The position numbers and the translations under genes are program-made. DNA of 64,000 bases from Burkholderiales bacterium (GTDB lineage Bacteria > Pseudomonadota > Gammaproteobacteria > Burkholderiales > Burkholderiaceae_C). The notes under the pieces are model-generated. The model was not told the DNA's origin, made no database searches, and saw nothing but the letters and a program-made list of their open reading frames with translations. Shown in pieces: positions 47,349 to 55,269 of this stretch (the first letter of the stretch is position 1; each line of letters opens with the position of its first letter). Location: positions 62,001 through 126,000 of the forward strand of contig JAGWUS010000002.1 in NCBI GenBank assembly GCA_028868305.1, given 5' to 3'.

Positions 47349-47972
47349 ATGCATGCACGGAAACTCCCTGTAACGCCAACGCCAACGCCAACGCCATCGC
47401 CATCCAATCACTCGGATGCCATTGCGAAAGTTCTGCTGCGATTTGTCGGCGATATTCCGTCGTCTTCGCAAACCCGGGCGCAAGTCCCATTGCCTGTGGC
47501 ACAGGGTCTCACGCGCGCGGCGGCGCGAAAAGCGGCGCTAACCTCTGGTTCACTGGCCATGGCGCCTGGCCCTCTGGGTCTGCTCACCCTGCTGCCCGAC
47601 CTGCTGGCCATCTGGAAAATCCAGGCCCATTTGGTGAGTGACATTGCCGCAGTCTATGGGCTGCAGGGCCAGCTCACCCGCGAGCACATGCTGTATTGCC
47701 TGTTCAAGCACACGGCAGCCCAGGCGGTGCGCGATCTGGTGGTGCGGGCCGGCGAGCGGTTCCTGATCAAGAAGGCATCCTTCACGGTCATTCAGCAGAT
47801 CGCCCGCAAACTTGGATTGACGGTGAAGAAAAAGGTTATTGGCGGGGGGGTGTCACGCTTCCTGCCGCTGGTCGGTGCCATGGGCGTGGGCGGCTATGCC
47901 TACTACGACACTGCCAAGGTGGCGGCAACAGCCATTGAGCTGTTTGAAAAAGGGTTTGACGTTCGGCCCTAG
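47349..47972 (+). CDS. EcsC-family-like protein with an N-terminal TP-repeat stretch
   Basis: A 207-residue protein: a Thr-Pro repeat (TPTPTPTPSPS, residues 9-19) encoded by the hexanucleotide repeat at 47372, then a region with hydrophobic helices (APGPLGLLTLLPDLLAIWKI) and a Gly-rich C-terminus (VIGGGVSRFLPLVGAMGVGG) that resembles EcsC-domain proteins. Function unknown. The short linker between the repeat and domain suggests flexible attachment. Weak match, so the family call is tentative. Confidence 0.6.
   Translation: MHARKLPVTPTPTPTPSPSNHSDAIAKVLLRFVGDIPSSSQTRAQVPLPVAQGLTRAAARKAALTSGSLAMAPGPLGLLTLLPDLLAIWKIQAHLVSDIAAVYGLQGQLTREHMLYCLFKHTAAQAVRDLVVRAGERFLIKKASFTVIQQIARKLGLTVKKKVIGGGVSRFLPLVGAMGVGGYAYYDTAKVAATAIELFEKGFDVRP
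47372..47401. repeat. Hexanucleotide coding repeat
   Basis: Four AACGCC units followed by ATCGCC give a Thr-Pro/Ser-Pro run. Unit number changes would keep the frame because the unit is 6 bp, so this is a length-variable, not phase-variable, locus if it varies at all. Confidence 0.8.
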
Positions 47973-47989
47973 CAAGCCTTGAGTATGCA

Positions 47990-48769
47990 TCAAGGCGATG
48001 AGTGCAAAAGCGCAAAGAGCTCGTTGCGGAAGTGAATGCCAAGCCGCGAGAAGGCGCGGTTGCGGTAGGTCTTGACGGTGGGTACGCTCAATTGGAGATC
48101 GCAGGCAATGCCGTCCAGCGTCATTCCGGTCAGCATGCGTGCACACACCTCCAGTTCTCGCCGCGAGAGCGTTGGGTCGAGTTTCTGAAGCCTGCCTGCC
48201 CAGCGAACATCGGCATCAATGCACACCCCCAGGGTAGGACGGGACAGGGCAATCTGCTTTTGCGCCAGCGAGATCAGCGCCGGGGCCAGCGCTTCGATAT
48301 CACACAGGTGCGCATCACGAAAAGGTGCCTGGTGCGCATGCCGGTAAAAGTTGATGGCAAAGATGGACGAGGCATCCTGTCTCACCACGGATACCCGCTC
48401 CGCCATGCCGTGGGCTTCGTAAACCCGGGCCCTGTGTTCTGCCGAAACCTCCTGGGCGGTGATGTGGCACAGCACGGTGCCTCGGTTCGCGCTTTGATCC
48501 TGCACCAGACTCCGGTCTGTCAGATAGGGTCCCGAAAGGTAGGCGTTCCAGCAATCGCGGGTCGTGTCCGGCACGCCCAGGCTGGCGGACATGTAGAGCT
48601 GTGGGGTGCATGCAGTCCCAGTTCGGTAGATCGAATAGGAGGCAGCCGGAACCACCGGATGCAGGCACTGCAGCAAAGCAGATTCGAATTCCGGCTCACC
48701 GATCAGGCCAATCAGCCCTTCCAGTGCCTGGACAGGGCCGTTACTGAGGGGGGGTGTCCATTGGCGCAT
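47990..48769 (-). CDS. LuxR-type transcriptional regulator
   Basis: A 259-residue protein with a GerE-type HTH at the C-terminus (LSRRELEVCARMLTGMTLDG... PTVKTYRNRAFSRL). The N-terminal 180 residues do not show the acyl-homoserine-lactone-binding WxxxYxxxxY pattern that I can pick out, so it is a LuxR-type regulator of unknown ligand. It is divergent from DUF3237-Bug-tannase (76 bp), and may control them. A CCTTGA...TCAAGG hairpin overlaps its stop. Confidence 0.82.
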   Translation of the reverse strand: MRQWTPPLSNGPVQALEGLIGLIGEPEFESALLQCLHPVVPAASYSIYRTGTACTPQLYMSASLGVPDTTRDCWNAYLSGPYLTDRSLVQDQSANRGTVLCHITAQEVSAEHRARVYEAHGMAERVSVVRQDASSIFAINFYRHAHQAPFRDAHLCDIEALAPALISLAQKQIALSRPTLGVCIDADVRWAGRLQKLDPTLSRRELEVCARMLTGMTLDGIACDLQLSVPTVKTYRNRAFSRLGIHFRNELFALLHSSP

Positions 48770-48844
48770 GGTGGGAATCAGGGTTTACCGCGTCATCTTA
48801 TGGGATGACAGCCTCATCCGGCATTCAGACGTACCCTAGCTGTT

Positions 48845-49312
48845 ATGCCAAATTTGCCTATACCGCAACTGACATTTTTTGCCGACCTGTCCGTTCAGGT
48901 CGACGTGCCCATCGATGTGGGGCAAACCGTGCACGGTATACGCAGGGTGATTCCCATAGTGGGTGGCACGGTGCAGGGCCAGGGCTGGACGGCACGCGTG
49001 CTGCCGGGCGGCGCAGATTTCCAGTTGCTGGTCAATAGTCGCCTGGCCGAGCTCGATGCGCGCTATGTGATCGAAACCGACGGCGGCGACCTGATTTATG
49101 TGCAGAACCGTGCTGTGCGTACGGCCTCACCGGAGGTGATGTCAAAACTGGTGCGCAGTGAAGCGGTTGACCCGCAGTCGGTGTACTTTCGCTGCAGTCC
49201 CAGTTTTGAAACCTCTTCAAAAGCGCTGGCCTGGACCAGCGAAAGCCTGTTTGTCGGCACGGGTGCCAGGTACCCCGACAAGGTTGTCATGCGCTTTTTC
49301 GAGGTGACCTGA
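48845..49312 (+). CDS. DUF3237-family protein
   Basis: A 155-residue protein with the DUF3237 layout: an N-terminal beta region (LTFFADLSVQVD), the IVGGTVQGQGWTARVLPGGAD block, and a terminal FVGTGARYPDKVVMRFFEV. Function uncharacterised. It is the first gene of a likely operon with the Bug-type binding protein and tannase, so an ancillary role in use of plant phenolic esters is inferred from context. Confidence 0.85.
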   Translation: MPNLPIPQLTFFADLSVQVDVPIDVGQTVHGIRRVIPIVGGTVQGQGWTARVLPGGADFQLLVNSRLAELDARYVIETDGGDLIYVQNRAVRTASPEVMSKLVRSEAVDPQSVYFRCSPSFETSSKALAWTSESLFVGTGARYPDKVVMRFFEVT

Positions 49313-49377
49313 GCACCAGCCGAGCTCAAGACTTCCAGGAAATATTCACCTTCAAAACCCGCAATGAGTCATTCAAC

Positions 49378-50379
49378 ATGCACACCATCACAAGCATCAA
49401 TTTCACCCGCCGTACTCTCACCCTGTGTCTGGCCACTGCAGCCTTGGCTGGGTCCGCAGTAGCCCAGACGCAGACCAGCTACCCCACACGCCCGGTGCGC
49501 CTGATCGTCGGATTCCCGGCCGGTACCGGCCCGGACATCGTGGCGCGCATTCTGGCGCAAAGGCTGTCGGAGGGCTGGGGCAATATGGGCGTGATTGTGG
49601 ATAACAAACCTGGTGCCGGTGGCCTGATTGCTGCCGCAGAGGCCGCCCGCGCCACACCGGACGGATACACCCTGATGCTGGGTGAGACCGGTCAGCTGAG
49701 CATTGCGCCAAGCAGCTACAACAAGCTGCCTTACGACCCTGTCAAGGATTTTGCACCGGTTAGCCAGGTGGTTAGTTCAGACTTTGTGCTACTGGTCAAT
49801 CCCTTGAAGGTTCCCGCCAGAAACGTCAAGGAGTTTGTGAATTGGACCCAGCAGCAAAAAGGTTTTTTCATGGCCACTTTTGGCGCCGGAACACCGGGCC
49901 ACTTCGGAGCCTTTATGTTTGGTGACGCTGTCAAGCAAAAGCCTGAAGCCATCCATTACAAGACCACCGCCGATGCGCTAGGAGGCCTTTTCAGTGGCGA
50001 CACGCAGGGTGTATTTGCGAGCGTAGGCCTGGCGGCTCCCAACGTCAAAGCGGGAAAACTGGTGGCTCTGGGTACGACCGGTGGTACGCGCACCGCTGCG
50101 TTACCCGACGTGCCCACCATCAAGGAGCAGGGCTACAGCAATCTGGCGTTCAGCTCATGGTTTGGTGTGGTGGCTCCTGCCAAAGTGCCCGCTGACATTC
50201 TGGCCAAGCTGAGTGCTGACATCCAGAAGGCGGTGAAGGCCCCTGAGGGCAAAACCAAGCTGGAAGACGCGGGCTTCCGGGTTACTGGTACAAGCCAAGA
50301 AGAGTTTGCCCGCATCATCTCCGCGGACACGGTCACATGGGGCAAGGCCGTGTCTGCCACCGGTTTCAAAGCCGACTGA
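49378..50379 (+). CDS. Bug/TctC-type tripartite tricarboxylate transport substrate-binding protein
   Basis: Periplasmic binding protein of 333 residues. A signal peptide (RRTLTLCLATAALAGSAVAQ) precedes the Bug signature YPTRPVRLIVGFPAGTGPD. The ligand is typically a carboxylate or amino acid; here the neighbouring tannase suggests an aromatic carboxylate, which is inference. No TctA/TctB membrane genes are present, common for orphan Bug proteins in Burkholderiales. Confidence 0.92.
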   Translation: MHTITSINFTRRTLTLCLATAALAGSAVAQTQTSYPTRPVRLIVGFPAGTGPDIVARILAQRLSEGWGNMGVIVDNKPGAGGLIAAAEAARATPDGYTLMLGETGQLSIAPSSYNKLPYDPVKDFAPVSQVVSSDFVLLVNPLKVPARNVKEFVNWTQQQKGFFMATFGAGTPGHFGAFMFGDAVKQKPEAIHYKTTADALGGLFSGDTQGVFASVGLAAPNVKAGKLVALGTTGGTRTAALPDVPTIKEQGYSNLAFSSWFGVVAPAKVPADILAKLSADIQKAVKAPEGKTKLEDAGFRVTGTSQEEFARIISADTVTWGKAVSATGFKAD

Positions 50380-50404
50380 TTTACAACGCCCATTTGCCCT
50401 AACA

Positions 50405-50436
50405 CCCAAATGCCCAAATGCCCAAATGCCCAAACG
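50405..50436. repeat. Short 8-bp tandem repeat before the tannase gene
   Basis: CCCAAATG is repeated three times, then once as CCCAAACG, ending directly before the GGAGT ribosome site and ATG at 50446. A unit gain or loss would shift promoter spacing but not the coding frame. No function is shown. Confidence 0.8.
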
Positions 50437-50445
50437 GAGTCCGCT

Positions 50446-52188
50446 ATGAAACGCATACAACTCGCTCGTACCGCCCAGAGCCGTCCTCTGCAAAGTCTGG
50501 TCGCTATTTCTGCCGCAGGCATGTTGATAGCCTGCAACACGGTACCGCACAGTACGCCGCAATCCCTGAAGGCTGCCACGGGTACGACGCTGGCCGCGTG
50601 CACTTCACTGGCATCCGCATTGAAGCTGGAGAACACCCGCATCGAGTCGGCGACCAACGTAGCGGCTGGCACACTCAAGCTCGGGGACCGGGGGGTGGCG
50701 GAACATTGCCTCGTCAAGGGACGCATGCATGAGCGAAAGGGCAGCGATGGTCGCGACTACGCCATTGCCTTCGAGATGCGTCTACCCATGGCCTGGAATG
50801 GACGCTTCTACTACCAGGGCAATGGCGGGCTGGACGGTGCGGTAGTGCCGGCCCAGGGCGCTTTGGGCGGCGGGCCGCTGACCGGTGCGCTGATGCAGGG
50901 TTTTGCGGTGATCAGCTCGGATGCAGGGCATTCGGGCCCGCAAACCCCGTTCTTTGGTGCAGAGCCCCAGGCGCGGTTGGACTACGGTTATCAGGCGGTG
51001 GAAAAGCTCACACCGATGGCCAAGCAACTCATTGGTCAGGCCTATGGCAAAGGACCCGATCGCTCCTATATCGGCGGCTGCTCCAATGGCGGACGACATG
51101 CCATGGTGGCGGCATCCAGGCTTGGTGATCAGTACGACGGCTATCTGGTGGGTGCACCAGGGTATCGCTTGCCGTATGCTGCACTCGCACAGATTTGGGG
51201 GGCGCAGCAATGGGTGGGTCTGGCCACACCGGGGGCAACTATCAAGCACCCCATGAATCCGAATGCAACGCTGGCCGATCTGGGCAGCGCATTCACCGCG
51301 AAGGAGCGCCAGCTGGTTGCCAGCGCCATTGCCGATAAATGTGATGCACTGGACGGCGTGCGCGATGGCATGGTGCAGGCCACGCAAGCCTGCCAGACAG
51401 TATTCAATGTGCAGACCGATGTGAAGACCTGTGCCGCGGAGCGCAACGGCAGCTGTCTTACAGCGATGCAAAAAGCAGTGGTGAGTTCGGTGTTTGCCGG
51501 TGGCAAGACAAGCAGCGGGCAATCCATTTACGCCAGCTTTCCCTATGACCCGGGTATCGCAGGCAACAATTGGGGACAGTGGAAGTTTGTGAACTCCCTG
51601 GCGCTGGACCCATTGGCCATCGGTACGGTGTTCAGTGTGCCGCCCGGTCCAGTGGATCCGTTCAAGGAAGACATCACTGCACGCATATCGATATTCTCTG
51701 CCAGCAACACTGTGTATCGCGAATCGGGTTTGCAACTCATGATGCCAGTGGGGCAGGAGAACCCGGTGAACCTCGCTGCATTGCGCACGCGTGGGGCAAA
51801 AATGGTGCTGTACCACGGTGTCAGCGACCCCATTTTTTCTGCCGAGGACACGCGCCAATGGGTGGAACGTCTGGGCAAGGCTGGGGTGAACACCGCCAAC
51901 GACTTTGCCCGTTATTTTCCGGTACCCGGCATGAACCATTGCAATGGCGGGCCTGCCGCGGACCAGGTAGATTTACTGACGCCCCTCGTGCAGTGGGTTG
52001 AGCAGGGTGTGGCACCCCAGGCCGTGGTGGCCAGCGTGCGCGGGGCGGGCAATGCGGGCGGCGTGAATGCGGAGATCCCGCAGGATTGGTCGCCCACACG
52101 GACCCGACCTTTGTGTGCCTACCCCACGGTTGCCACGTACCAGGGCAGTGGCTCCACAGAAGACGCCAGGAACTTTGCTTGCAAATAG
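50446..52188 (+). CDS. Tannase/feruloyl esterase family lipoprotein
   Basis: PF07519-type esterase of 580 residues that hydrolyses galloyl, feruloyl or related esters. ATG at 50446 (MKRIQLARTAQSRPLQSLVA) starts a lipoprotein signal with lipobox LIAC. The catalytic Ser lies in GGCSNGGRHAMV, with the family CS-D-HC arrangement completed by GMNHCNGGP. A longer frame from 50410 runs into the tandem repeat. It follows the Bug-type gene by 66 bp. Released protocatechuate-type or gallate-type acids could feed LigAB 44 kb away, an inference. Confidence 0.9.
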   Translation: MKRIQLARTAQSRPLQSLVAISAAGMLIACNTVPHSTPQSLKAATGTTLAACTSLASALKLENTRIESATNVAAGTLKLGDRGVAEHCLVKGRMHERKGSDGRDYAIAFEMRLPMAWNGRFYYQGNGGLDGAVVPAQGALGGGPLTGALMQGFAVISSDAGHSGPQTPFFGAEPQARLDYGYQAVEKLTPMAKQLIGQAYGKGPDRSYIGGCSNGGRHAMVAASRLGDQYDGYLVGAPGYRLPYAALAQIWGAQQWVGLATPGATIKHPMNPNATLADLGSAFTAKERQLVASAIADKCDALDGVRDGMVQATQACQTVFNVQTDVKTCAAERNGSCLTAMQKAVVSSVFAGGKTSSGQSIYASFPYDPGIAGNNWGQWKFVNSLALDPLAIGTVFSVPPGPVDPFKEDITARISIFSASNTVYRESGLQLMMPVGQENPVNLAALRTRGAKMVLYHGVSDPIFSAEDTRQWVERLGKAGVNTANDFARYFPVPGMNHCNGGPAADQVDLLTPLVQWVEQGVAPQAVVASVRGAGNAGGVNAEIPQDWSPTRTRPLCAYPTVATYQGSGSTEDARNFACK

Positions 52189-52218
52189 GGACTGCGAAGA
52201 TCCCACCATGAGGGCTTT

Positions 52219-52245
52219 TCTATGGTGCCCCGACAGCACCCGAAC
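52219..52245. other. attL (partial copy of tRNA-Arg 3' end)
   Basis: TCTATGGTGCCCCGACAG followed by an imperfect CGAAC; the equivalent right-hand sequence at 61727 has one more C and differs at GGAAT versus CACCC. The first 13 bases are identical. The strong divergence after the core suggests an old integration or a core of about 13 bp. Confidence 0.75.
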
Positions 52246-52298
52246 TCTAGCGGCTAGCCCGCATGAATCCTTGCTCTCTGGTGTGCGGTGGCAGAAAA

Positions 52299-52338
52299 TG
52301 CCCCCAAATGTGCCCCCAGACTGAAAAGGATGCCCCAT
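52299..52338. promoter_or_regulatory. Left arm-type repeats near integrase gene
   Basis: TGCCCCCA at 52299 and 52311, with a TGCCCCAT at 52331 overlapping the int start codon. Four related copies in the same orientation lie just inside the right end (61578-61628). The placement suits integrase arm-binding sites and could also couple int expression to occupancy. Confidence 0.6.
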
Positions 52339-53542
52339 GAAATTGACTGACGCACAGCTTCGCAACTTGACGAAGCCCGGCAAACACGCGGACGGATTCG
52401 GCCTTTACCTTGAGATCACCCCCAGCGGCGGCAAGTACTGGCGTATGAAATACCGCTACGGCGGGAAAGAAAAGCGGCTGGCGTTTGGTGTTTATCCTGG
52501 CGTGGGCCTGAAGGATGCAAGAGAGCAGGCCGCAAAGGCGCGGGGAGTACTCCAAGGCGGCGGCGATCCGGGCGCGGTGCGCAAAGCCGAAAAGGCAAAG
52601 GTAGTGCATGAATCCGTCAACACCTTGGAAGCTGTTGCCCGTGACTGGCTGAAGCACCAGGCGGCGCGGTGGGACAAGGAAACCCACGGGCGCATTCTCG
52701 CGTCACTGGAGGCGGACATATTCAAGCCCCTGGGTTCCCGCCCTTTGGCTTCGATCAAGCCTGGCGAGGTTATGGCGGCCGTGAAAAAGATAGAGGCGCG
52801 AGGCGCGGGCGATCAGGCCGGGCGTGTGTTGCAGCGGGTGAAGGCGGTTTATCGCTGGGCTGTGGTACATGAGCGGATTGAAACGAATCCCATGCTTGAC
52901 CTAGTGCCCTCTGAAGTGCTGAAGCCCCGCACAGTGCAACACCGAGCGGCAATGTCTGACAAAGAGCTACCCGCCTACCTGGCAAAGCTTGAAGCCTACG
53001 AAGGCGACCCCAACACAAAGCACGGTTTGCAATTTCTGATGTTGACTGCAACGCGGCCCGGCGAGACACGCGGGGCATTGTGGGCAGAGTTCGACCTAGA
53101 CGCGGCTGTGTGGGTCATTCCCGCGGCGCGTATGAAAATGCGGGCAGAACACCGGGTGCCACTGTCAACGCAAGCCCTTGAGGTTCTGCGATCCATGCAA
53201 GCAATCAGCGGCGGCGGGGCGCTGGTGTTTCCCAGCCCTTTCTATCCCAGCAAGCCACTAAGCGAAAACACGTTCAATTCAGCCCTGGCACGGATGGGCT
53301 ACAAAAACACTGCGACAGCCCACGGATTCAGGGCGTTGTTTTCCACGGTGGCCAATGAAAACGGCTGGAAACCTGATGTGATCGAACGCCAGCTTGCGCA
53401 CAAAGAACAAAACGAAATCAGGGCGGCCTATCACCGATCCGCGTACATGAATGACCGTGAGCGCCTGTTGCAGTGGTGGGGGGACTACCTAGACGGACGC
53501 AAGGCCGGGAACGTTTTGCAGCTACCCCAGCGGGCAGCGTGA
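52337..53542 (+). CDS. int: P4-type tyrosine recombinase (integrase)
   Basis: 401 residues. An N-terminal arm-binding domain of DUF4102 type (LYLEITPSGGKYWRMKYRYG), then a SAM-like core-binding region, then the catalytic domain with R245 (TRPGETRGALW), H329-xx-R332 (AHGFR), H355 and Y365 (AHKEQNEIRAAYHR). All expected active-site residues are present, so the enzyme looks intact. It sits next to attL, reading into the element. No excisionase gene is certain; the AlpA-like protein may fill that role. Confidence 0.95.
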   Translation: MKLTDAQLRNLTKPGKHADGFGLYLEITPSGGKYWRMKYRYGGKEKRLAFGVYPGVGLKDAREQAAKARGVLQGGGDPGAVRKAEKAKVVHESVNTLEAVARDWLKHQAARWDKETHGRILASLEADIFKPLGSRPLASIKPGEVMAAVKKIEARGAGDQAGRVLQRVKAVYRWAVVHERIETNPMLDLVPSEVLKPRTVQHRAAMSDKELPAYLAKLEAYEGDPNTKHGLQFLMLTATRPGETRGALWAEFDLDAAVWVIPAARMKMRAEHRVPLSTQALEVLRSMQAISGGGALVFPSPFYPSKPLSENTFNSALARMGYKNTATAHGFRALFSTVANENGWKPDVIERQLAHKEQNEIRAAYHRSAYMNDRERLLQWWGDYLDGRKAGNVLQLPQRAA

Positions 53543-53572
53543 CCATTTACAGGCAGCTATCCGGCAAAAACG

Positions 53573-53676
53573 GTGGGAACGTGGGAACGAAACCAAGAAC
53601 CCCAGCAACCATGCGGGCTAGAGCCGGGTTAGTGAGTGGGAACAGAGTGGGAACACTATGGGAACAAAGTGGGAAC
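53573..53676. repeat. Left iteron-like array (GTGGGAAC)
   Basis: GTGGGAAC at 53573, 53581, 53636, 53647 and 53669 with ATGGGAAC at 53658. The last four are spaced exactly 11 bp, one helical turn. Such spacing suggests cooperative binding by the element's replication protein. It lies in the 513-bp gap after int (53543-54055), which has no gene I can support. Confidence 0.7.
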
Positions 53677-53985
53677 ACTTTCACATAATGAACAATCCAG
53701 ACCTTCCCTTTCCGGTCCTTTGGCCCTGGCCAGCACTGCCCGCGGCCTTTGTCGGTTCGCTTCACACGTTGCCGGAAAACGGCGCAAAGTGGCCTTCCCC
53801 TGGAACACCACCACACAGCGGCGGACTGTGGATAACTTTGCCCGCAATGCTGATCTGACGGATGCCTGTTTTTTAAGCGGCCGGGCGGGTGCGCGTAAGT
53901 GCATGATTCCATTGAAAAATCCCTTAAAGCGTACAAAGTTATTCATTTTCTCTACTTCATACAACGGGCGTTATGTTAACAAAAT

Positions 53986-54012
53986 GAGTACGTTTATAAA
54001 ATTTATGTACTC
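53986..54012. promoter_or_regulatory. 27-bp imperfect palindrome (possible operator)
   Basis: GAGTAC and GTACTC flank an AT-rich centre, about 45 bp upstream of the small HTH gene start. It is in the AT-rich part of the gap after the iterons (about 53930-54030), consistent with a promoter or origin. Confidence 0.5.
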
Positions 54013-54026
54013 TTTAAGGTATTTCT

Positions 54027-54049
54027 GTTAAGCTGCGAAGCAGCTTAAC
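54027..54049. promoter_or_regulatory. Perfect 10-bp-arm inverted repeat before the HTH gene
   Basis: GTTAAGCTGC-GAA-GCAGCTTAAC, ending 6 bp before the start codon at 54056. Placed between the palindrome at 53986 and the start codon. It could be an operator for the HTH protein it precedes (autoregulation) or an RNA hairpin affecting its translation. Confidence 0.6.
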
Positions 54050-54055
54050 CAAAGC

Positions 54056-54280
54056 ATGAAGGCACACCAGAAAATGACACCCGAAGAATTCACGCAAACC
54101 CTAGACGCGCTGGGGTGGAAACAGTCCGATTTTTGCCGTAAGGCCGGGCTAGACAAAAACACCCCGAGCCGCTGGGTAAATGGCAAAACACCGATTCCGG
54201 CCTGGGTGCCCGCTTACCTTGGGGCGATGCTGGAAATCAAGCGGCTGCACCGGGCGTATATCGAACCCGAGGCCGATTAA
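54056..54280 (+). CDS. Small XRE/Cro-like HTH protein
   Basis: 74-residue protein; the HTH spans residues 19-45 (GWKQSDFCRKAGLDKNTPSRW). C-terminal part is too short for a ligand or dimer domain. The start is uncertain: ATG at 54056 or 54074. Probably a local repressor/activator of the element; two palindromes precede it. Transcribed toward the primase genes. Confidence 0.7.
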   Translation: MKAHQKMTPEEFTQTLDALGWKQSDFCRKAGLDKNTPSRWVNGKTPIPAWVPAYLGAMLEIKRLHRAYIEPEAD

Positions 54281-54384
54281 CCCGCTATGCCTGGCAGCGG
54301 ACAGAGCCGGGCACAAAAAGACGGGGCCGGGCAGTGCGTCAACACTGGCCAGCCCCTGACCACAATGCAAAGGAACCTTGCAAA

Positions 54385-54942
54385 ATGGCTGATATGAACT
54401 CTACCGCAACCCGCCCACGCACTAGGGCAAGCAATGCCCGCGAAGCCTTCCCGGCCTATGGCGCAGGTGCTGGCGTGTTGTCATTCCGGCATGGCCTGGC
54501 AGCGCGTGAGCGTGGCGTGATCGATAGGGCGCTGGCGATCGTAGGCCGTGCCTTGCGTGAGCCTGGCGTATTGGCGGCCGATCCGGCGGCGGCATCGGAG
54601 TACATACGCCTGCACATTGGCGGCGAACCTGTTGAGGTTTTTTGTGTGATGTACCTTGATGCACAAAACCGCGTCATTGCGTTCGACCGGCTTTTCATTG
54701 GCACCCTGACACAGACCAGCATTTACCCCCGCGAAGTAGTACGCGCAAGTCTTGCGCATGGTGCGACCGCTGTGATCCTGGCACACAACCACCCCAGCGG
54801 GGTAGTGCAGCCCAGCAAGGCGGACGAATGTCTAACGCACACAATAAAGGCCGCCCTGGCCTTGGTTGATGTGCGGGTGCTGGATCACGTTATTGTCAGT
54901 CGTGACAAGTCCCTGAGCATGGCGGCAATGGGCCTGCTGTGA
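54385..54942 (+). CDS. RadC-like JAB/MPN domain protein
   Basis: 185 residues from ATG 54385, with an AAGGAA ribosome site upstream. The RadC signature HNHPSGVVQPSKADECLT has the JAMM metal motif (HNHPSG with a following D). RadC-like proteins are common on mobile elements; their biochemical role is still unclear, although DNA repair and replication restart have been proposed. A TPR-free, single-domain form. Confidence 0.88.
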   Translation: MADMNSTATRPRTRASNAREAFPAYGAGAGVLSFRHGLAARERGVIDRALAIVGRALREPGVLAADPAAASEYIRLHIGGEPVEVFCVMYLDAQNRVIAFDRLFIGTLTQTSIYPREVVRASLAHGATAVILAHNHPSGVVQPSKADECLTHTIKAALALVDVRVLDHVIVSRDKSLSMAAMGLL

Positions 54943-54975
54943 CAATCAAACCGAACCACCCAAAAAGGAAACCCA

Positions 54976-55185
54976 ATGTCTGACGCATGGCGCTACGCCC
55001 CGAACTACAGCGACCCTGAGGCCGCAAAGAAGCTGCTTCAAGCGGTGATGACCGCACACGCGACGATCAATTTTGCCCAGACCCAAGTAAACCCCGAGGA
55101 ATTCGGCACGGTTCCCGATTGGAAAGCCGTACAACGCGAATTGCGTGAAGCCTTGAAGGCCGCGGGGCACCCGGCGGGCGACTAG
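54976..55185 (+). CDS. Small hypothetical protein
   Basis: 69 residues, no recognised motif, acid- and alanine-rich (YSDPEAAKKLLQAVMTAHAT; VPDWKAVQRELREALKA). Ribosome site AAAGGAA is upstream of its ATG. Lies 33 bp after radC in the same direction, so probably in one transcription unit. Confidence 0.55.
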   Translation: MSDAWRYAPNYSDPEAAKKLLQAVMTAHATINFAQTQVNPEEFGTVPDWKAVQRELREALKAAGHPAGD

Positions 55186-55269
55186 CAAAAGGTTTTGCCA
55201 CGCCTAGCCCGCGGCTGATCCCCAAAGGCGAAAAGTCGGACACCTTCACCGGCCTGGCGATGGCTCCTA

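Noticed and set aside
53547-53936. 129-residue minus-strand frame in the gap after int
   Set aside because: Its translation is dominated by the iteron DNA and has no ribosome site or family features.
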